Source of the DNA: Rhodeus uyekii
Lineage: Eukaryota; Chordata; Actinopteri; Cypriniformes; Acheilognathidae
Length of the DNA stretch: 64,000 bases
Direction: 5' to 3'
Assembly (NCBI GenBank): GCA_037043235.1
Contig: JAWRVZ010000111.1
Location: 186,001 to 250,000 of the forward strand
Shown here in pieces: positions 22,771-33,091 of this stretch. Below the pieces are notes generated by a model. It did not search any database. It worked only from the letters and a program-made list of their open reading frames with translations, and was not told the origin of the DNA. Position 1 is the stretch's first letter, and the number at the start of each line of letters is the position of its first letter. A program made the position numbers and the translations under genes.

Positions 22771-24240
22771 CAAAAGCTTAAAATATACTGAACCCTTTCA
22801 TGTGACATGGTTTCTCAAAGCCTATGGCTTAGAAGGAAAATTTGCTCTTTTGCGTCATCACATGCTGTTGAATCTCTGGGAAGTGTTCAGGCATGTGTGT
22901 GTTCATTTACACAGCCTTCTGCTCTCCTGCGTCTCATGTCTGTCTCAAGTGCAGGCGTGTGAAACCGCTTCCGTCAGTCCGTGGCCTCTTCTTCCCCTTT
23001 CCACTGTGCTAGGAAGCCAAGAACACCCACAAACCCCTGGTTACATAGCACCCTGTATCCATGGAGACTGGTCCGGCCATCTGGAACACAATATCCATGT
23101 GGCTTAATCACATTCAGAAGTAATAATCATTTCTTTTAATAAACTCAGAAAACCTGCAGGATGCGAAGACAGTTTTTTTAGCTCTAACATTTGTCATCCG
23201 GGCCGGCTCTTGGGAAGGCACTAATGTTCTCATTTTGCCTAATGGCTGCTGTCAGGAACTAGAGCGACAAAAATGTCAGACGTGGGGATCTTCTGTACCG
23301 ACTCAATCACAACACTGCTGTTTACCCGCCGTGGTGAAGGCTCAATAAAGGATGAGGAGATGTGCAGCCTGCAGAAGTCTTGCCAACACAGCAGATCACT
23401 GTCACTGGAGCTCAGATTCCTTGTAATGATAAATCTCTGGCTTACTTTTGTCTGATAACAGTCACCGAGAGTAAAACAAAACCTGCGCCCCATTTTATCC
23501 AGCATCTGACATTATCTCCCAAAGTTAAAATAATCAACAAAAAAGAGTAAATATAATAAAATATGAAATAAATATCATAAAATGTGCTATATTCAAATTC
23601 TTCTGAGGTGATATAATAGCTTTACATAAGGAACAGTTCAAAATGGTATGTTATTCCAATTTAATATTCTTTTTTGGATATTACCTTTTAATGTAGTGGG
23701 TTATATAGCTGTTTGGTAATGTAATCTGCAAAGCTTCATGGATGAAAGTGCACGGAAAATAGTCTACTCTGTTTCTCACACAAAACTGCTGTAAGGCTTG
23801 GAATACGTGTACCGGTAGTGTGAATAAGCATGATGAGTCCAGCACTGAACTGAATCCAATAGTAATGTGTTTCCTTTACAGCAAGCTGCTTAACCACAGT
23901 AATATGACACATCTTTGGAGAAACGTATTTTACTCAGAAATGACCAGTACATTTCGCAAATAATTATAAAGAAATAGTTTTTCTACTTTGTTTAACTTTC
24001 TTTTTGTTTTTTTTTAAGTGTAATCACAACTGTTTTCTAAAACCACAGTTACTTGCTGTCCTGTGTGCCATTGTTGTAATCCTGTCTAGTTTATCCTCTT
24101 GTTAATTAATGTTTGTTTGTTCCCAGGTGTGTTTCCTGTGTTCATTGTCAGTGCTTGTCCTTTCCATGATGTTATGTTGGTGTGCTCAGTTATGTTGTAG
24201 GTGTCCTAGTGTCTGTTACCTTGTTTGTGTTTGGTTCTTT
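22771..24240. other. Non-coding stretch, nothing recognised
   Basis: Contains open frames of 88-101 codons at 22802-23107 and 23239-23505 that show no recognisable domain and are treated as chance. Confidence 0.45.
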
Positions 24241-24279
24241 CACACACACATACATACATACATACATACATACATACAT

Positions 24280-24360
<81 letters not shown>
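24241..24360. repeat. (CA)/(CATA)/(TA)n compound microsatellite
   Basis: A CA run, then about eight CATA units, then a TA run of about 75 bases. The pure TA tract may be assembled imprecisely. Confidence 0.97.
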
Positions 24361-24365
<5 letters not shown>

Positions 24366-24410
24366 TTTTTTTTCTATTCTATCATTAACTTCTGTCATTA
24401 TTTTTTTGTG

Positions 24411-24600
24411 ATTAATAATAATAATACGTTACATTTATATAGCGCTTTTCCAGAGCTCAAAGCGCTTTACATAGTGGGGGGGAAGGCCATGATGGACCAA
24501 GGCCAATGGGCAAATTTGGCCAGTATGCCGGGGTTAAACATCCTGGGATTTTTTATGACCACAGACAGTCAGGACCTAGGTTTAACGTCTCATCCGAAAG
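24411..24600 (+). repeat. Teleost interspersed repeat (TTTATATAGCGC type)
   Basis: Contains ACATTTATATAGCGCTTTTC, CAAAGCGCTTTACATAG, and later GACCACAGACAGTCAGGACC and GTTTAACGTCTCATCCGAAA. I know these motifs as a common fish repeat; no ends or duplication were resolved. Confidence 0.6.
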
Positions 24601-25009
24601 AATGAATGAATTACTGTATTGAATTACTGTATTTAGTGCCTTGTCATTTACAATTAGATGCATATTAGTATTTAATATTCATTAAAAAAAAACATCTATT
24701 GGAAACAGTGATATGTTGTCTGTTACAATAATCACTGTGTCAGATTATGCAATTCTGTCTCCTAACTTCTTGTCATGCCATGGACAAGAAACATATGAGA
24801 CTGCATGTTGATTCTCGACCAATCATCACTATCCGTCCTTTACATAGTGCATGTTGTCTTCAAGATGGCTCAACTAGCAACTGACTTCACAACAACTTAC
24901 ATAAACTTATGGTTTATGTACAGTACAATTTTCAGTACAAAACAGGAATCAATCATCTCCGCTGTCGTTCACCAGCATTTATTTATTTTTCATCTCATTT
25001 CAAATTATC

Positions 25010-25170
25010 ATTTACATTTATGCTTTTGGCAGACGCTTTTATAAAAAAACGTACATTGCATTCATGTTAAAGTTTAATATTGTAATCTTTTCTTGCTTTC
25101 CCTGGGAATCTAAACCATGACTTTGGCGTTGCAGGCACAACACTCTCCTGTTTGAGTTATAGGAAAGCTT
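25010..25170 (-). repeat. tRNA-derived SINE, second copy
   Basis: The same arrangement as 22621-22770: the tail has GGCAGACGCTTTTATAAAAA and the head has CCCTGGGAATCTAAACCATG on the plus strand. More diverged; the B-box is degraded. Confidence 0.75.
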
Positions 25171-25248
25171 TTCATGTTAAGCCTTTTATGTTGTTATGTT
25201 TATTGTTGTTGTGGTAGTCACTCGAGGAAATAATCATATAGGTAGATG

Positions 25249-25692
25249 CAGTGTTGGGTGTAATTAATTACTAAGTAACATAATTACTGTAATTTAATTA
25301 CTTTTCCCTTGAAGTAAACTAAGGAATTAATCTTAATTTTTCAAATTGCATTAAACACTTTATACACTGTTGAACAAATCTGTTTAAAATAATAGTGGAT
25401 TTAACAACATAATTCAAAGTCTAATGTTAAAATATGTTTTTTAAATGTAACCTTCACCCTTTACACATGTTGGTCAGATTAAGAATAATATATGCAATTG
25501 TGTATTGCTTATTTGTGTACAGTTCATCCTTGTATTGTTCAACTGGTTGAAGTTGATATAGGATTTATTAATGAATTAGTAATAAGTAATCTAATATTTT
25601 TTTTAGAGAGAGTAATTAGGTATCTAATTACACTCTTAAATATGTAATTAGTAGCTGGTAATGAATTACTTTTTTAGAGTAACTTACCAAAC
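25249..25692. mobile_element. MITE-like repeat rich in TAATTAC
   Basis: Starts CAGTGTTGGGTGTAATTAAT and ends near GAGTAACTTACCAAACT, roughly inverted. The subterminal zones are filled with TAATTAC/GTAATTA words. This matches a common fish MITE type; the superfamily is not assigned and no target duplication was resolved. Confidence 0.6.
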
Positions 25693-26023
25693 TAGAAGTA
25701 TTGTTGCAATGACTCATTGCGCAATGTGGTCATTGTCACAGATGTGGTGGAACCCGACGTGGAGGACCAAAAGAAAAAAACGTCATGAAACGTCTCAACA
25801 GCCATTGTCATTTACAAATCACAACACCATCTGAATATTCACCACTCGGAAACATAAATGTATCAGTATACAATGGTGTGAAAAAGTGTTTGCCCCCTTC
25901 CTGGTTTCTTTTCTTTCTTTCTTTTTTTTTTTTTTGCATGTTTGTCACATTTAAATGTTTCAGATAATCAAACATATTTAAAAATTAGTCAAAGATAACA
26001 CGCAAGAAAAAAAAATGCAGTTT

Positions 26024-26592
26024 TTAAAGGAAGGTTGAACTTGCAATGAGTCTTTTGGACCACTCATCTTTGTAGAATTGTTGTAATTCAGCCACATTGG
26101 AGGGTTTTCGAACATGAACTGCCTTTTTCAGGTCATGCCACAGCGTCTTAATTGGATTCAGGTCAGGACTTTGACTAGGCTACTCTAAAGTGTTCATTTT
26201 GTTTTTCTTCAGCCATTCAGAGGTGGATTTGCTAGTATGTTTTGGACCATTTTCCTGCTACAGAACCCAAGTTCGCTTCACCTTGAGGTCACGAACAGAT
26301 GCCTGAACTTTCTCCTTCAGGATTTTTTGGTAGACAGCAGAATTCATGCTTCCATTTATCACAGCAAGTATTCCAGGCCCTGAAGCAGCAAAACAGCCCC
26401 AAGCCATCACACTACCACTTCCGTATTTTATTGTTGGTATGATGCTCTTTTTCTGAAATGCGTTGTTACTTTTACATGAGATGTAATGGGACACACACCT
26501 TCCAAAAATTTCAATGTTTGTCAGTCCACGGAGAATTTTCCCAAAAGTCTTGGGGATCATCAAGATTTTTTCTTGCAAAAATGAGACGAGTC
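26024..26592 (-). pseudogene. Tc1-like transposase, C-terminal part
   Basis: Minus-strand frames show the middle and C-terminal Tc1 regions: IEIFGRCVSHYI, GSGSVMAWGCFAASGPG, a TWVL segment followed by a stop codon in the conserved region before PKHTS, then SPDLNPIKTLW and a C-terminal end at 26024-26026. The usual catalytic aspartate before PKHTS is replaced (QENGPKHTS) and the glutamate of NPIENLW is a lysine, so the catalytic triad is broken in addition to the stop. The frame joins the N-terminal piece at 33092-33391 exactly at the TTAA. Confidence 0.85.
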
Positions 26593-27285
26593 TTAACCCT
26601 TTTGATGCCTAAAATCACAGCAATGTGATCAGTCTTGGCTGGTGCCTGCAGGACCTGAACACACCAGTGTGATTAGAACGTTTAGAGCGTCTCATGTTCC
26701 TCTGCTAAATTCAAATGTGTTTTCGTGGGTTGGCTGACACTGATCCAGAGATGAACACTCTGAGAGCTTGTCATGTTTGTGACTGACGCACGCACACACA
26801 AACACAATACCAGCACGCATACACCCATGCCCTGTTAACACAACTGACACTGGCATTGACAATCTTAACTGTATTGTGTATTGTCTGTATAAATTACCAG
26901 GTCTACTTGATCTACCAGCATTTATTGATAAGTGTTGTGAGCCAGTATCAAAGAGACTAATTTCAGACAATAGCAAAGAGGCATTTACCAAACCTTTTAT
27001 AAAGTTTGTTAAAGTTTGGTTTATTGGTAGATCTGAAATTGTTGCCTTCTTAGTGGTGCATCACACTTGCGTGTGATGTCACAGGGGATTCCATTAGTTG
27101 TGTTTGTAAAATGTATATATTTATTTTTGATTTATATTGGTTTTGTATGTCTGTATTATGTATTGCTTATGATATGCATGTTGTTGTTGATATTGTTTAT
27201 TATTATTTATGTGGTTTTATGTCAAGTATGTTTGTCTTTAATGTTTAACTGTAGGATGGTACAATCCAGGGGGAGGAGTCAGGCC

Positions 27286-27292
27286 TATAAAA
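27286..27292 (+). promoter_or_regulatory. LTR TATA box
   Basis: TATAAAA sits about 150 bp before the LTR end, after a GGGGGAGGAG segment; a likely core promoter for genomic RNA. The 3' LTR has the same box at 32420-32426. Confidence 0.7.
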
Positions 27293-27358
27293 TGGCTCCA
27301 GTAACACAGTGTGGGAAGGGTAATGGTAGTTTGTCTTGGCTGTGTGAGCTGCTGATAA

Positions 27359-27364
27359 AATAAA
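27359..27364 (+). promoter_or_regulatory. LTR poly(A) signal
   Basis: AATAAA about 73 bases after the TATA box, with the equivalent at 32493-32498 in the 3' LTR. The copy in the 3' LTR would end the transcript; the short distance implies a short R region. Confidence 0.6.
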
Positions 27365-27437
27365 AATCTCTTAAAGTGGAAACAACAGTTTTTCCTGATG
27401 TCATTTTTGATTTACATCTGCCGGTCATCCTAACAAT

Positions 27438-27455
27438 TGGTGTCAGAAGTGGGAT
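27438..27455 (+). promoter_or_regulatory. Primer-binding site, tRNA-Leu(CAA) type
   Basis: TGGTGTCAGAAGTGGGAT starts two bases after the 5' LTR. It is complementary over 18 bases to the 3' end of vertebrate tRNA-Leu(CAA) including CCA, as I recall that tRNA. Confidence 0.8.
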
Positions 27456-27487
27456 TTACACCGGCAAAAGTGACATTGTGGATTAAA

Positions 27488-30400
27488 ATGCCGCCAAAGA
27501 CTAGGAATCAACTGGCTACTGATATGGAAGAAGAGGAGGAGCAAGGTGCAGCGAGTGCAGTTCTAGGAGGAAATGCACTGCCTACGGAGATTCCTACTGC
27601 CACAGGTGATACAGCCATTTCAGCTCTGGCGGGAATGTTTCAAGCCTTCCTACAGTACCAGAAGGAGAGGGACGAAAGGCAAGAGAGAGAGTCAGCTCGA
27701 CGGGAGCAGCAATATAAAGTCATCAACCATCAGGTCACACAGATGCAGATGGACTTGGAGCATAAAAGGTTGGGAGCTAGCTCTGTAGATCGGCCAGTTA
27801 CACGAGTGCTTGATCATGTACCTCCGTTGTCCAAGCTACAAGACAATGATGATATTGAACATTACCTGACTACGTTTGAGAGACTGGCAGAGGTGTACAG
27901 GTGGCCAAAGGAGGATTGGGCTGTTCATCTGATTCCTTTGCTCACTGGGAAAGCAAGGAGTGCTTTTGTCGCTATGTCGCCTTCTTTGACCTCTGATTAT
28001 GAGCGAGTTAAAGAAGTGATTCTCAAGAAGTATGAGGTTAGCCCAGAGACTTATAGACTGAGATTTCGTTCAGTGAACACACCTTCTGATGAGTCCCCGA
28101 CTGAGTTATACATCCGTTTACAAGATTTATTTTCAAAATGGGTCCAGTTTGATGTGAGCAGCAAGACTGAAATGATGGAGACCCTGGTTTTGGAGCAGTA
28201 CATGCGCGTGCTGTATCCAGACGTGAGGACTTGGGTAAAGGAGAGAAATCCTAGCACTGCTGGAGAAGCAGCCAACCTGGTAGAAGCCTACGTTGCAGCA
28301 CGGAAGGGATTTTCCGGGACCTTCCGTTATGCAGGCAGCCTTCCGACTACAAAAGGTATGTCTGTGGGGTCAGGGGGGAGTATGTTCTCTCAGAATCAAG
28401 CCCAAATTTTGAAACCATCACAGTCTAAGCTAACATCACCTGCAGTCACACGTCAGACAGTAGCTACAGGCGATATTGTATGCTATAATTGTGGTGAACC
28501 TGGTCATATTAGCCCACACTGCCCCATGAGGAAACCCAAATCTGCTAGATTGTGTTATGTGCCTCAATCGAATTCTGTCGTTGTACTTAAGCAAGATAAG
28601 GAACCCACCATTTCAGTGTTGTTGAATGGTAAACCACTGACAGCCCTAGTAGACACAGGTTGTGCTCGTACATTAGTACAGTCACAGTATATATCCAGAG
28701 AGTCATGGACTGAGGAGACTGTAACTGTATGTTGTGTACATGGAGACAAGTCAGAGTTGCCTACTGCTGAAGTATATATTGAAGTTAACAACCAGCCATA
28801 TCTGATGAATGTAGGTGTTGCTGCAAATTTGCCCTATCCAGTTTTACTAGGTACCGACATGCCTGTATTAGCAGACTTGGTTCAGGAGACCGCTTGGTGT
28901 GGGGTAGTTACTCGAGCTCAGGCCCAAAAGTTAACTTTGGCGTCCCAACCCCAAGATTTGGTTGATAGTGTAGTTCAGGAGATGCCATTTTTCACAGAAA
29001 CAATTATCAGTGAGGCAGGATCTTCCAAGGTAGATCGACTGGAGAGACGCAGAAATAAGGTTGCAGACTTGATTGATAGCTCAGTACAGTCAGAGTATGA
29101 GTTGGAGGAACCTGAGATGGATGGATCAGATTTGGTCATTCCAAGTGAGTTAGAGCAGCTTCAGAAAGATGATGTCACCTTGTCTGAATGTTTTGAGAAA
29201 GTTAACAGTGACGCAACTGTTGGTTCATTGTATGGTGAGATGTTCCTTGTGAAACAGGGCCTTCTTTATAGGCAGAGTGAGGAAGGTATGCAGTTAGTGG
29301 TACCTAAAGCTCAGCGTAAGAAGGTTTTAGAACTTGGTCACACTATTCCCTGGGCAGGCCATATGGGATTCATGAAAACATTAATGAGAATTTCCAAAAG
29401 GTTTTATTGGCCTGGTATGTATAGTGAAGTGAAGGAATTTTGCAAGACTTGTCCCGAGTGTCAGTTGACAGTTGGTCGTACTCCTGCTAGCGCACCTCTT
29501 ATTCCGATACCTGCAGTTGAAACGCCTTTTGAGAGAATAGGAGTTGATATTATTGGACCTGTTGAGAGAAGTCAAAAAGGGAACCGGTTTATTTTGGTAA
29601 TTTGTGATTATGCTACCAGATACCCCGAGGCATACCCCCTGAGAGAGGTTACAGCAAAACAGATCACTTCTGCATTCCTTCATTTTTTTTCACACGTAGG
29701 CATCCCTAAAGTGGTGTTAACTGACCAAGGTCCCAATTTCATGAGTCACACTTTACATCAGGTTTATCAGTTACTGGGCATTAAGAGAGTTCGAACTACT
29801 CCCTACCACCCCCAGACTGACGGTCTGGTAGAAAGGTTTAATCAGACCTTAAAAGGCATGTTGAAGAAGTTTGTGTCTGAGACTGGAAAAGACTGGGACA
29901 AGTGGCTTCCTTACCTCTTGTTTGCTTACCGTGAAGTTCCTCAAGCATCCACCGGGTTTTCGCCTTTTGAACTGCTTTTTGCTCACCAGGTTAGAGGTCC
30001 ATTGGACGTCCTGAGAGACAGTTGGGAAACCACGGGTAAAGAATCTAAGCGGAACGTTCTCTCTTACGTCCTTAAAATGAGAGAACAGTTGCAATTTGCC
30101 TCTTCCTTAGCCCAGGAGAATGTGCAACAGTCTCAGGCGAAGCAGAAGTCATGGTACGATCAGCGGGCCAGAACCAGAACCTTCCAGCCAGGAGAGCAAG
30201 TTCTGTTACTACTCCCTACATCGGATAACAAACTGTTGGCCAAATGGCAAGGTCCTTATCAGGTGAAGCGGAAACTTGGTCCAGTAACGTATGAAATTGA
30301 AATACCTTCCAGAAACCAACCCTTGCAAACCTTCCACATTAATATGTTGAAAAAGTGGCATGCACAGTCTTCCCACTCAGAACCAGCAGGGGCTATCGAG

Positions 30401-31930
30401 AAGGATCTCATGGTGAGGGCAGTACTGGAGGAGGATGAAGTAGAGGAGCAGTATTTGCCAGTTCATACAGATGAGTGCATCTTAAATCTTGAACATCTGA
30501 CAGCTGAACAACAGAAGGAACTGTTAGAAATTATTCCTGACCAACTGTTCCTGGATACACCTGGAAGGACAGACCTTGTGCAACATCACATATACTTGAA
30601 GGACTTAAAACCAATTCGACAACCAGTTTACAGAGTTCCAGAACGGCTTGTGCACACCATGAGACAAGAGCTAGAGATGATGCAAGAACTGCAGGTCATA
30701 GAGCCATCATCTAGTGAGTGGAATAATCCCATCGTGCTTGTGCCGAAGAAGGATGGTTCACTCAGGTTCTGCTTGGATTTTCGGAAACTTAACTCTGTGA
30801 GTAAATTTGATCCTTATCCTATGCCCAGAGTTGATGATGTGATTGAGAAACTTGGTAGTGCAAAGTTCCTCACAACGCTTGATCTGTGTAAAGGCTATTG
30901 GCAAGTGCCCTTAAGTCCAGAGAGCAAAGAGCTTACCGCATTCAAGACTCCGTTTGGACATTATCAATTCCGGGTCCTTCCTTTCGGGCTTCATGGGGCC
31001 CCTGCTACCTTTCAGAGAATGATTGATCAGATCCTCCGGGGCACTGAGAAGTACTCTGCAGCATATTTAGATGACATCATTGTTTATAGTACGACGTGGC
31101 AGGATCATCTGGAACATCTTAAGGAAGTGTTAACCAGAATAAAGAATGCTGGACTTACCATTCGCCCAGACAAGTGCACTTTAGCCAAAAGAGAGACTTG
31201 TTATCTTGGGCATGTGCTGGGACATGGGGTCATACGCCCTCAAGTTGGGAAGATCGAGGCCATTAAACATGCTGAGCAGCCTACAACAAAGAAACAGGTG
31301 CGATCTTTCCTTGGGTTAGTGGGGTGGTATAGACGTTTTATCCCAAACTTCTCTGAAAGAGCTATAGTCCTTACTGAACTGACAAAAAAGAACAAGCCTA
31401 ATAAGGTTAACTGGACGGCAGAATGTGACAGTGCCTTTATAGATTTAAAGGATGCTTTGTGCAGGAAACCAGTGTTGCAAAGTCCTGATTTTGTCCAGCC
31501 TTTTACAGTTCAGACTGATGCTTCACAATATGGTCTGGGAGCTGTGCTCTTACAAGGAGAACAAAGACACTTGAGACCTGTTGCTTTTATCAGCAGGAAA
31601 CTCCTCCCACGTGAAACACGGTATTCGACGGTAGAGAAGGAGTGCCTGGCAGTCAAATGGGCTTTAGACTCTCTCAGGTACTATCTCATGGGTAGGACTT
31701 TTAAGTTGGAGACTGATCACAGGGCCTTAATGTGGCTTGGACGAATGAAAGACACTAATGCCCGTATAACACGATGGTTTCTGGCAGTTCAACCATTTGA
31801 TTTTGAAGTATTGTATCGGACTGGCTCTGAGAACTGCGCAGCAGATTTCCTCTCCAGGACACCACGAGTGGTGTCTGGGGAAGGGGGAGGAAATGTCACG
31901 GTGCAAACCAGTGACTATGTTTGTGACTGA
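27488..31930 (+). CDS. Gag-Pol polyprotein, Gmr1-type order (integrase before RT)
   Basis: A 1480-residue frame from ATG 27488 (MPPKTRNQ) to TGA 31928-31930; the frame is open upstream but has no earlier ATG. Domains in order: Gag with a coiled, charged N-terminus and retrotransposon-type capsid (about 95-290); one zinc knuckle CYNCGEPGHISPHC (332-345); aspartic protease LVDTGCA with D389; integrase zinc finger (H618, H625, C655, C658) and catalytic D687, D746, E782, an exact DD35E; a GPY/F-like module with KWQGPYQV (about 905-955); reverse transcriptase (about 1040-1220) with YLDD at 1193-1196; RNase H with D1344 and later LETDHRAL. All key catalytic residues are present and there is no frameshift between gag and pol. 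The product would make virus-like particles, copy genomic RNA and integrate it. The RT resembles Ty3/gypsy although the order is copia-like. Confidence 0.95.
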   Translation: MPPKTRNQLATDMEEEEEQGAASAVLGGNALPTEIPTATGDTAISALAGMFQAFLQYQKERDERQERESARREQQYKVINHQVTQMQMDLEHKRLGASSVDRPVTRVLDHVPPLSKLQDNDDIEHYLTTFERLAEVYRWPKEDWAVHLIPLLTGKARSAFVAMSPSLTSDYERVKEVILKKYEVSPETYRLRFRSVNTPSDESPTELYIRLQDLFSKWVQFDVSSKTEMMETLVLEQYMRVLYPDVRTWVKERNPSTAGEAANLVEAYVAARKGFSGTFRYAGSLPTTKGMSVGSGGSMFSQNQAQILKPSQSKLTSPAVTRQTVATGDIVCYNCGEPGHISPHCPMRKPKSARLCYVPQSNSVVVLKQDKEPTISVLLNGKPLTALVDTGCARTLVQSQYISRESWTEETVTVCCVHGDKSELPTAEVYIEVNNQPYLMNVGVAANLPYPVLLGTDMPVLADLVQETAWCGVVTRAQAQKLTLASQPQDLVDSVVQEMPFFTETIISEAGSSKVDRLERRRNKVADLIDSSVQSEYELEEPEMDGSDLVIPSELEQLQKDDVTLSECFEKVNSDATVGSLYGEMFLVKQGLLYRQSEEGMQLVVPKAQRKKVLELGHTIPWAGHMGFMKTLMRISKRFYWPGMYSEVKEFCKTCPECQLTVGRTPASAPLIPIPAVETPFERIGVDIIGPVERSQKGNRFILVICDYATRYPEAYPLREVTAKQITSAFLHFFSHVGIPKVVLTDQGPNFMSHTLHQVYQLLGIKRVRTTPYHPQTDGLVERFNQTLKGMLKKFVSETGKDWDKWLPYLLFAYREVPQASTGFSPFELLFAHQVRGPLDVLRDSWETTGKESKRNVLSYVLKMREQLQFASSLAQENVQQSQAKQKSWYDQRARTRTFQPGEQVLLLLPTSDNKLLAKWQGPYQVKRKLGPVTYEIEIPSRNQPLQTFHINMLKKWHAQSSHSEPAGAIEKDLMVRAVLEEDEVEEQYLPVHTDECILNLEHLTAEQQKELLEIIPDQLFLDTPGRTDLVQHHIYLKDLKPIRQPVYRVPERLVHTMRQELEMMQELQVIEPSSSEWNNPIVLVPKKDGSLRFCLDFRKLNSVSKFDPYPMPRVDDVIEKLGSAKFLTTLDLCKGYWQVPLSPESKELTAFKTPFGHYQFRVLPFGLHGAPATFQRMIDQILRGTEKYSAAYLDDIIVYSTTWQDHLEHLKEVLTRIKNAGLTIRPDKCTLAKRETCYLGHVLGHGVIRPQVGKIEAIKHAEQPTTKKQVRSFLGLVGWYRRFIPNFSERAIVLTELTKKNKPNKVNWTAECDSAFIDLKDALCRKPVLQSPDFVQPFTVQTDASQYGLGAVLLQGEQRHLRPVAFISRKLLPRETRYSTVEKECLAVKWALDSLRYYLMGRTFKLETDHRALMWLGRMKDTNARITRWFLAVQPFDFEVLYRTGSENCAADFLSRTPRVVSGEGGGNVTVQTSDYVCD
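31877..31893 (+). promoter_or_regulatory. Polypurine tract
   Basis: A 17-base all-purine run (GGGGAAGGGGGAGGAAA) lies immediately before TGTCACGG. It fixes the 3' LTR start at 31894 and would prime plus-strand DNA. It lies inside the coding frame. Confidence 0.88.
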
Positions 31931-32569
31931 CGCACGCACACACAAACACAATACCAGCACGCATACACCCATGCCCTGTTAACACAACTGACACTGGCAT
32001 TGACAATCTTAACTGTATTGTGTATTGTCTGTATAAATTACCAGGTCTACTTGATCTACCAGCATTTATTGATAAGTGTTGTGAGCCAGTATCAAAGAGA
32101 CTAATTTCAGACAATAGCAAAGAGGCATTTACCAAACCTTTTATAAAGTTTGGTTTATTGGTAGATCTGAAATTGTTGCCTTCTTAGTGGTGCATCACAC
32201 TTGCGTGTGATGTCACAGGGGATTCCATTAGTTGTGTTTGTAAAATGTATATATTTATTTTTGATTTATATTGGTTTTGTATGTCTGTATTATGTATTGC
32301 TTATGATATGCATGTTGTTGTTGATATTGTTTATTATTATTTATGTGGTTTTATGTCAAGTATGTTTGTCTTTAATGTTTAACTGTAGGATGGTATAATC
32401 CAGGGGGAGGAGTCAGGCCTATAAAATGGCTCCAGTAACACAGTGTGGGAAGGGTAATGGTAGTTTGTCTTGGCTGCGTGAGCTGCTGATAAAATAAAAA
32501 TCTCTTAAAGTGGAAACAACAGTTTTTCCTGATGTCATTTTTGATTTACATCTGCCGGTCATCCTAACA
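31894..32569 (+). repeat. 3' LTR
   Basis: Begins TGTCACGGTGCAAACC right after the polypurine tract and ends CATCCTAACA. Its first 37 bases are also the end of the gag-pol frame (TGA at 31928-31930). Confidence 0.92.
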
Positions 32570-33091
32570 TAGACATTTAAATACTCATGAGTACTGGCAA
32601 AACAATACATTTATAGTTTGAAAAATTCACACCGATGTCCATGGAAACAGAAATAACAATCCGTCAAATTATAAATTGACGAGGTGCTTTATTCACATCA
32701 GAAACACATTGCATAGGTAACTGTAAAGTTCACTCTCATTCTTCACACACTTCACCGGTCACTTAGTGTCATGTTTTTCGGGAGAAGTGTATGAATTTAC
32801 GAGTTCATATTATTCTATTATGAAGAATAGAATCGCCCATGATAGATGTAGATGTAGACAACTAACTGATCATTATAAATGTGTTTAAATGACAAAACAC
32901 ATTCACTTCCGCATATTTGAGAACCAGGATATCAGGTCGTTGATGACATCAGGTGTCACGTGACAAGCATGACGCAACGCCATGGAAATACTAAGGGGAA
33001 ACTTTCTAATACAACAGTCGCCTTAAAAAAGTAACTCTGGGGGATCAGCGAGAACATTCTAAACTTACGACATAGACAACCACAGAAAGGG

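Larger units (their letters stand above)
26769..27435 (+). repeat. 5' LTR
   Basis: Begins TGTCATGTTTGTGAC and ends CATCCTAACA. Compared with the 3' LTR it lacks 19 bp after TGTCA and has an extra AAAGTTTGTT. It contains a TATA box at 27286-27292 and a poly(A) signal at 27359-27364. Confidence 0.92.
26769..32569 (+). mobile_element. Gmr1-type LTR retrotransposon, nearly intact, innermost layer
   Basis: A 5.8-kb element with long terminal repeats 26769-27435 and 31894-32569, a primer site, one gag-pol frame and a polypurine tract. The LTRs differ by two substitutions (near 27262/32398 and 27346/32477), a 10-bp duplication present only in the 5' LTR (near 27001) and 19 bp missing near the start of the 5' LTR. 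Integrase precedes reverse transcriptase, as in the Gmr1 group first described from Atlantic cod. No clear target duplication is seen (left flank GAGCT, right flank TAGAC), which is odd for so young a copy. Confidence 0.93.
26597..33091. mobile_element. piggyBac-like non-autonomous element at TTAA, middle layer
   Basis: The segment is flanked by TTAA on both sides (26593-26596 and 33092-33095) and has ends CCCTTT...AAAGGG, the piggyBac signature. The Tc1 transposase reading frame is restored on removing it plus one TTAA, which is direct evidence of insertion. Excluding the LTR element, its own sequence is only about 694 bp (26597-26768 and 32570-33091) with no transposase. The inverted ends are recognisable for only about 6 bp, so assignment to piggyBac rather than another TTAA family (for example Kolobok) is an inference. 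Confidence 0.7.

Noticed and set aside
24109..24605. Frames of 100-126 codons across the microsatellite
   Set aside because: They translate CATA/TA repeats (His/Tyr/Ile runs) and have no coding character.
27437..27487. Extension of the Gag-Pol start upstream to a TTG at 27437
   Set aside because: It would overlap the primer-binding site and begin two bases after the LTR; the ATG at 27488 is the first AUG and gives the usual basic N-terminus.
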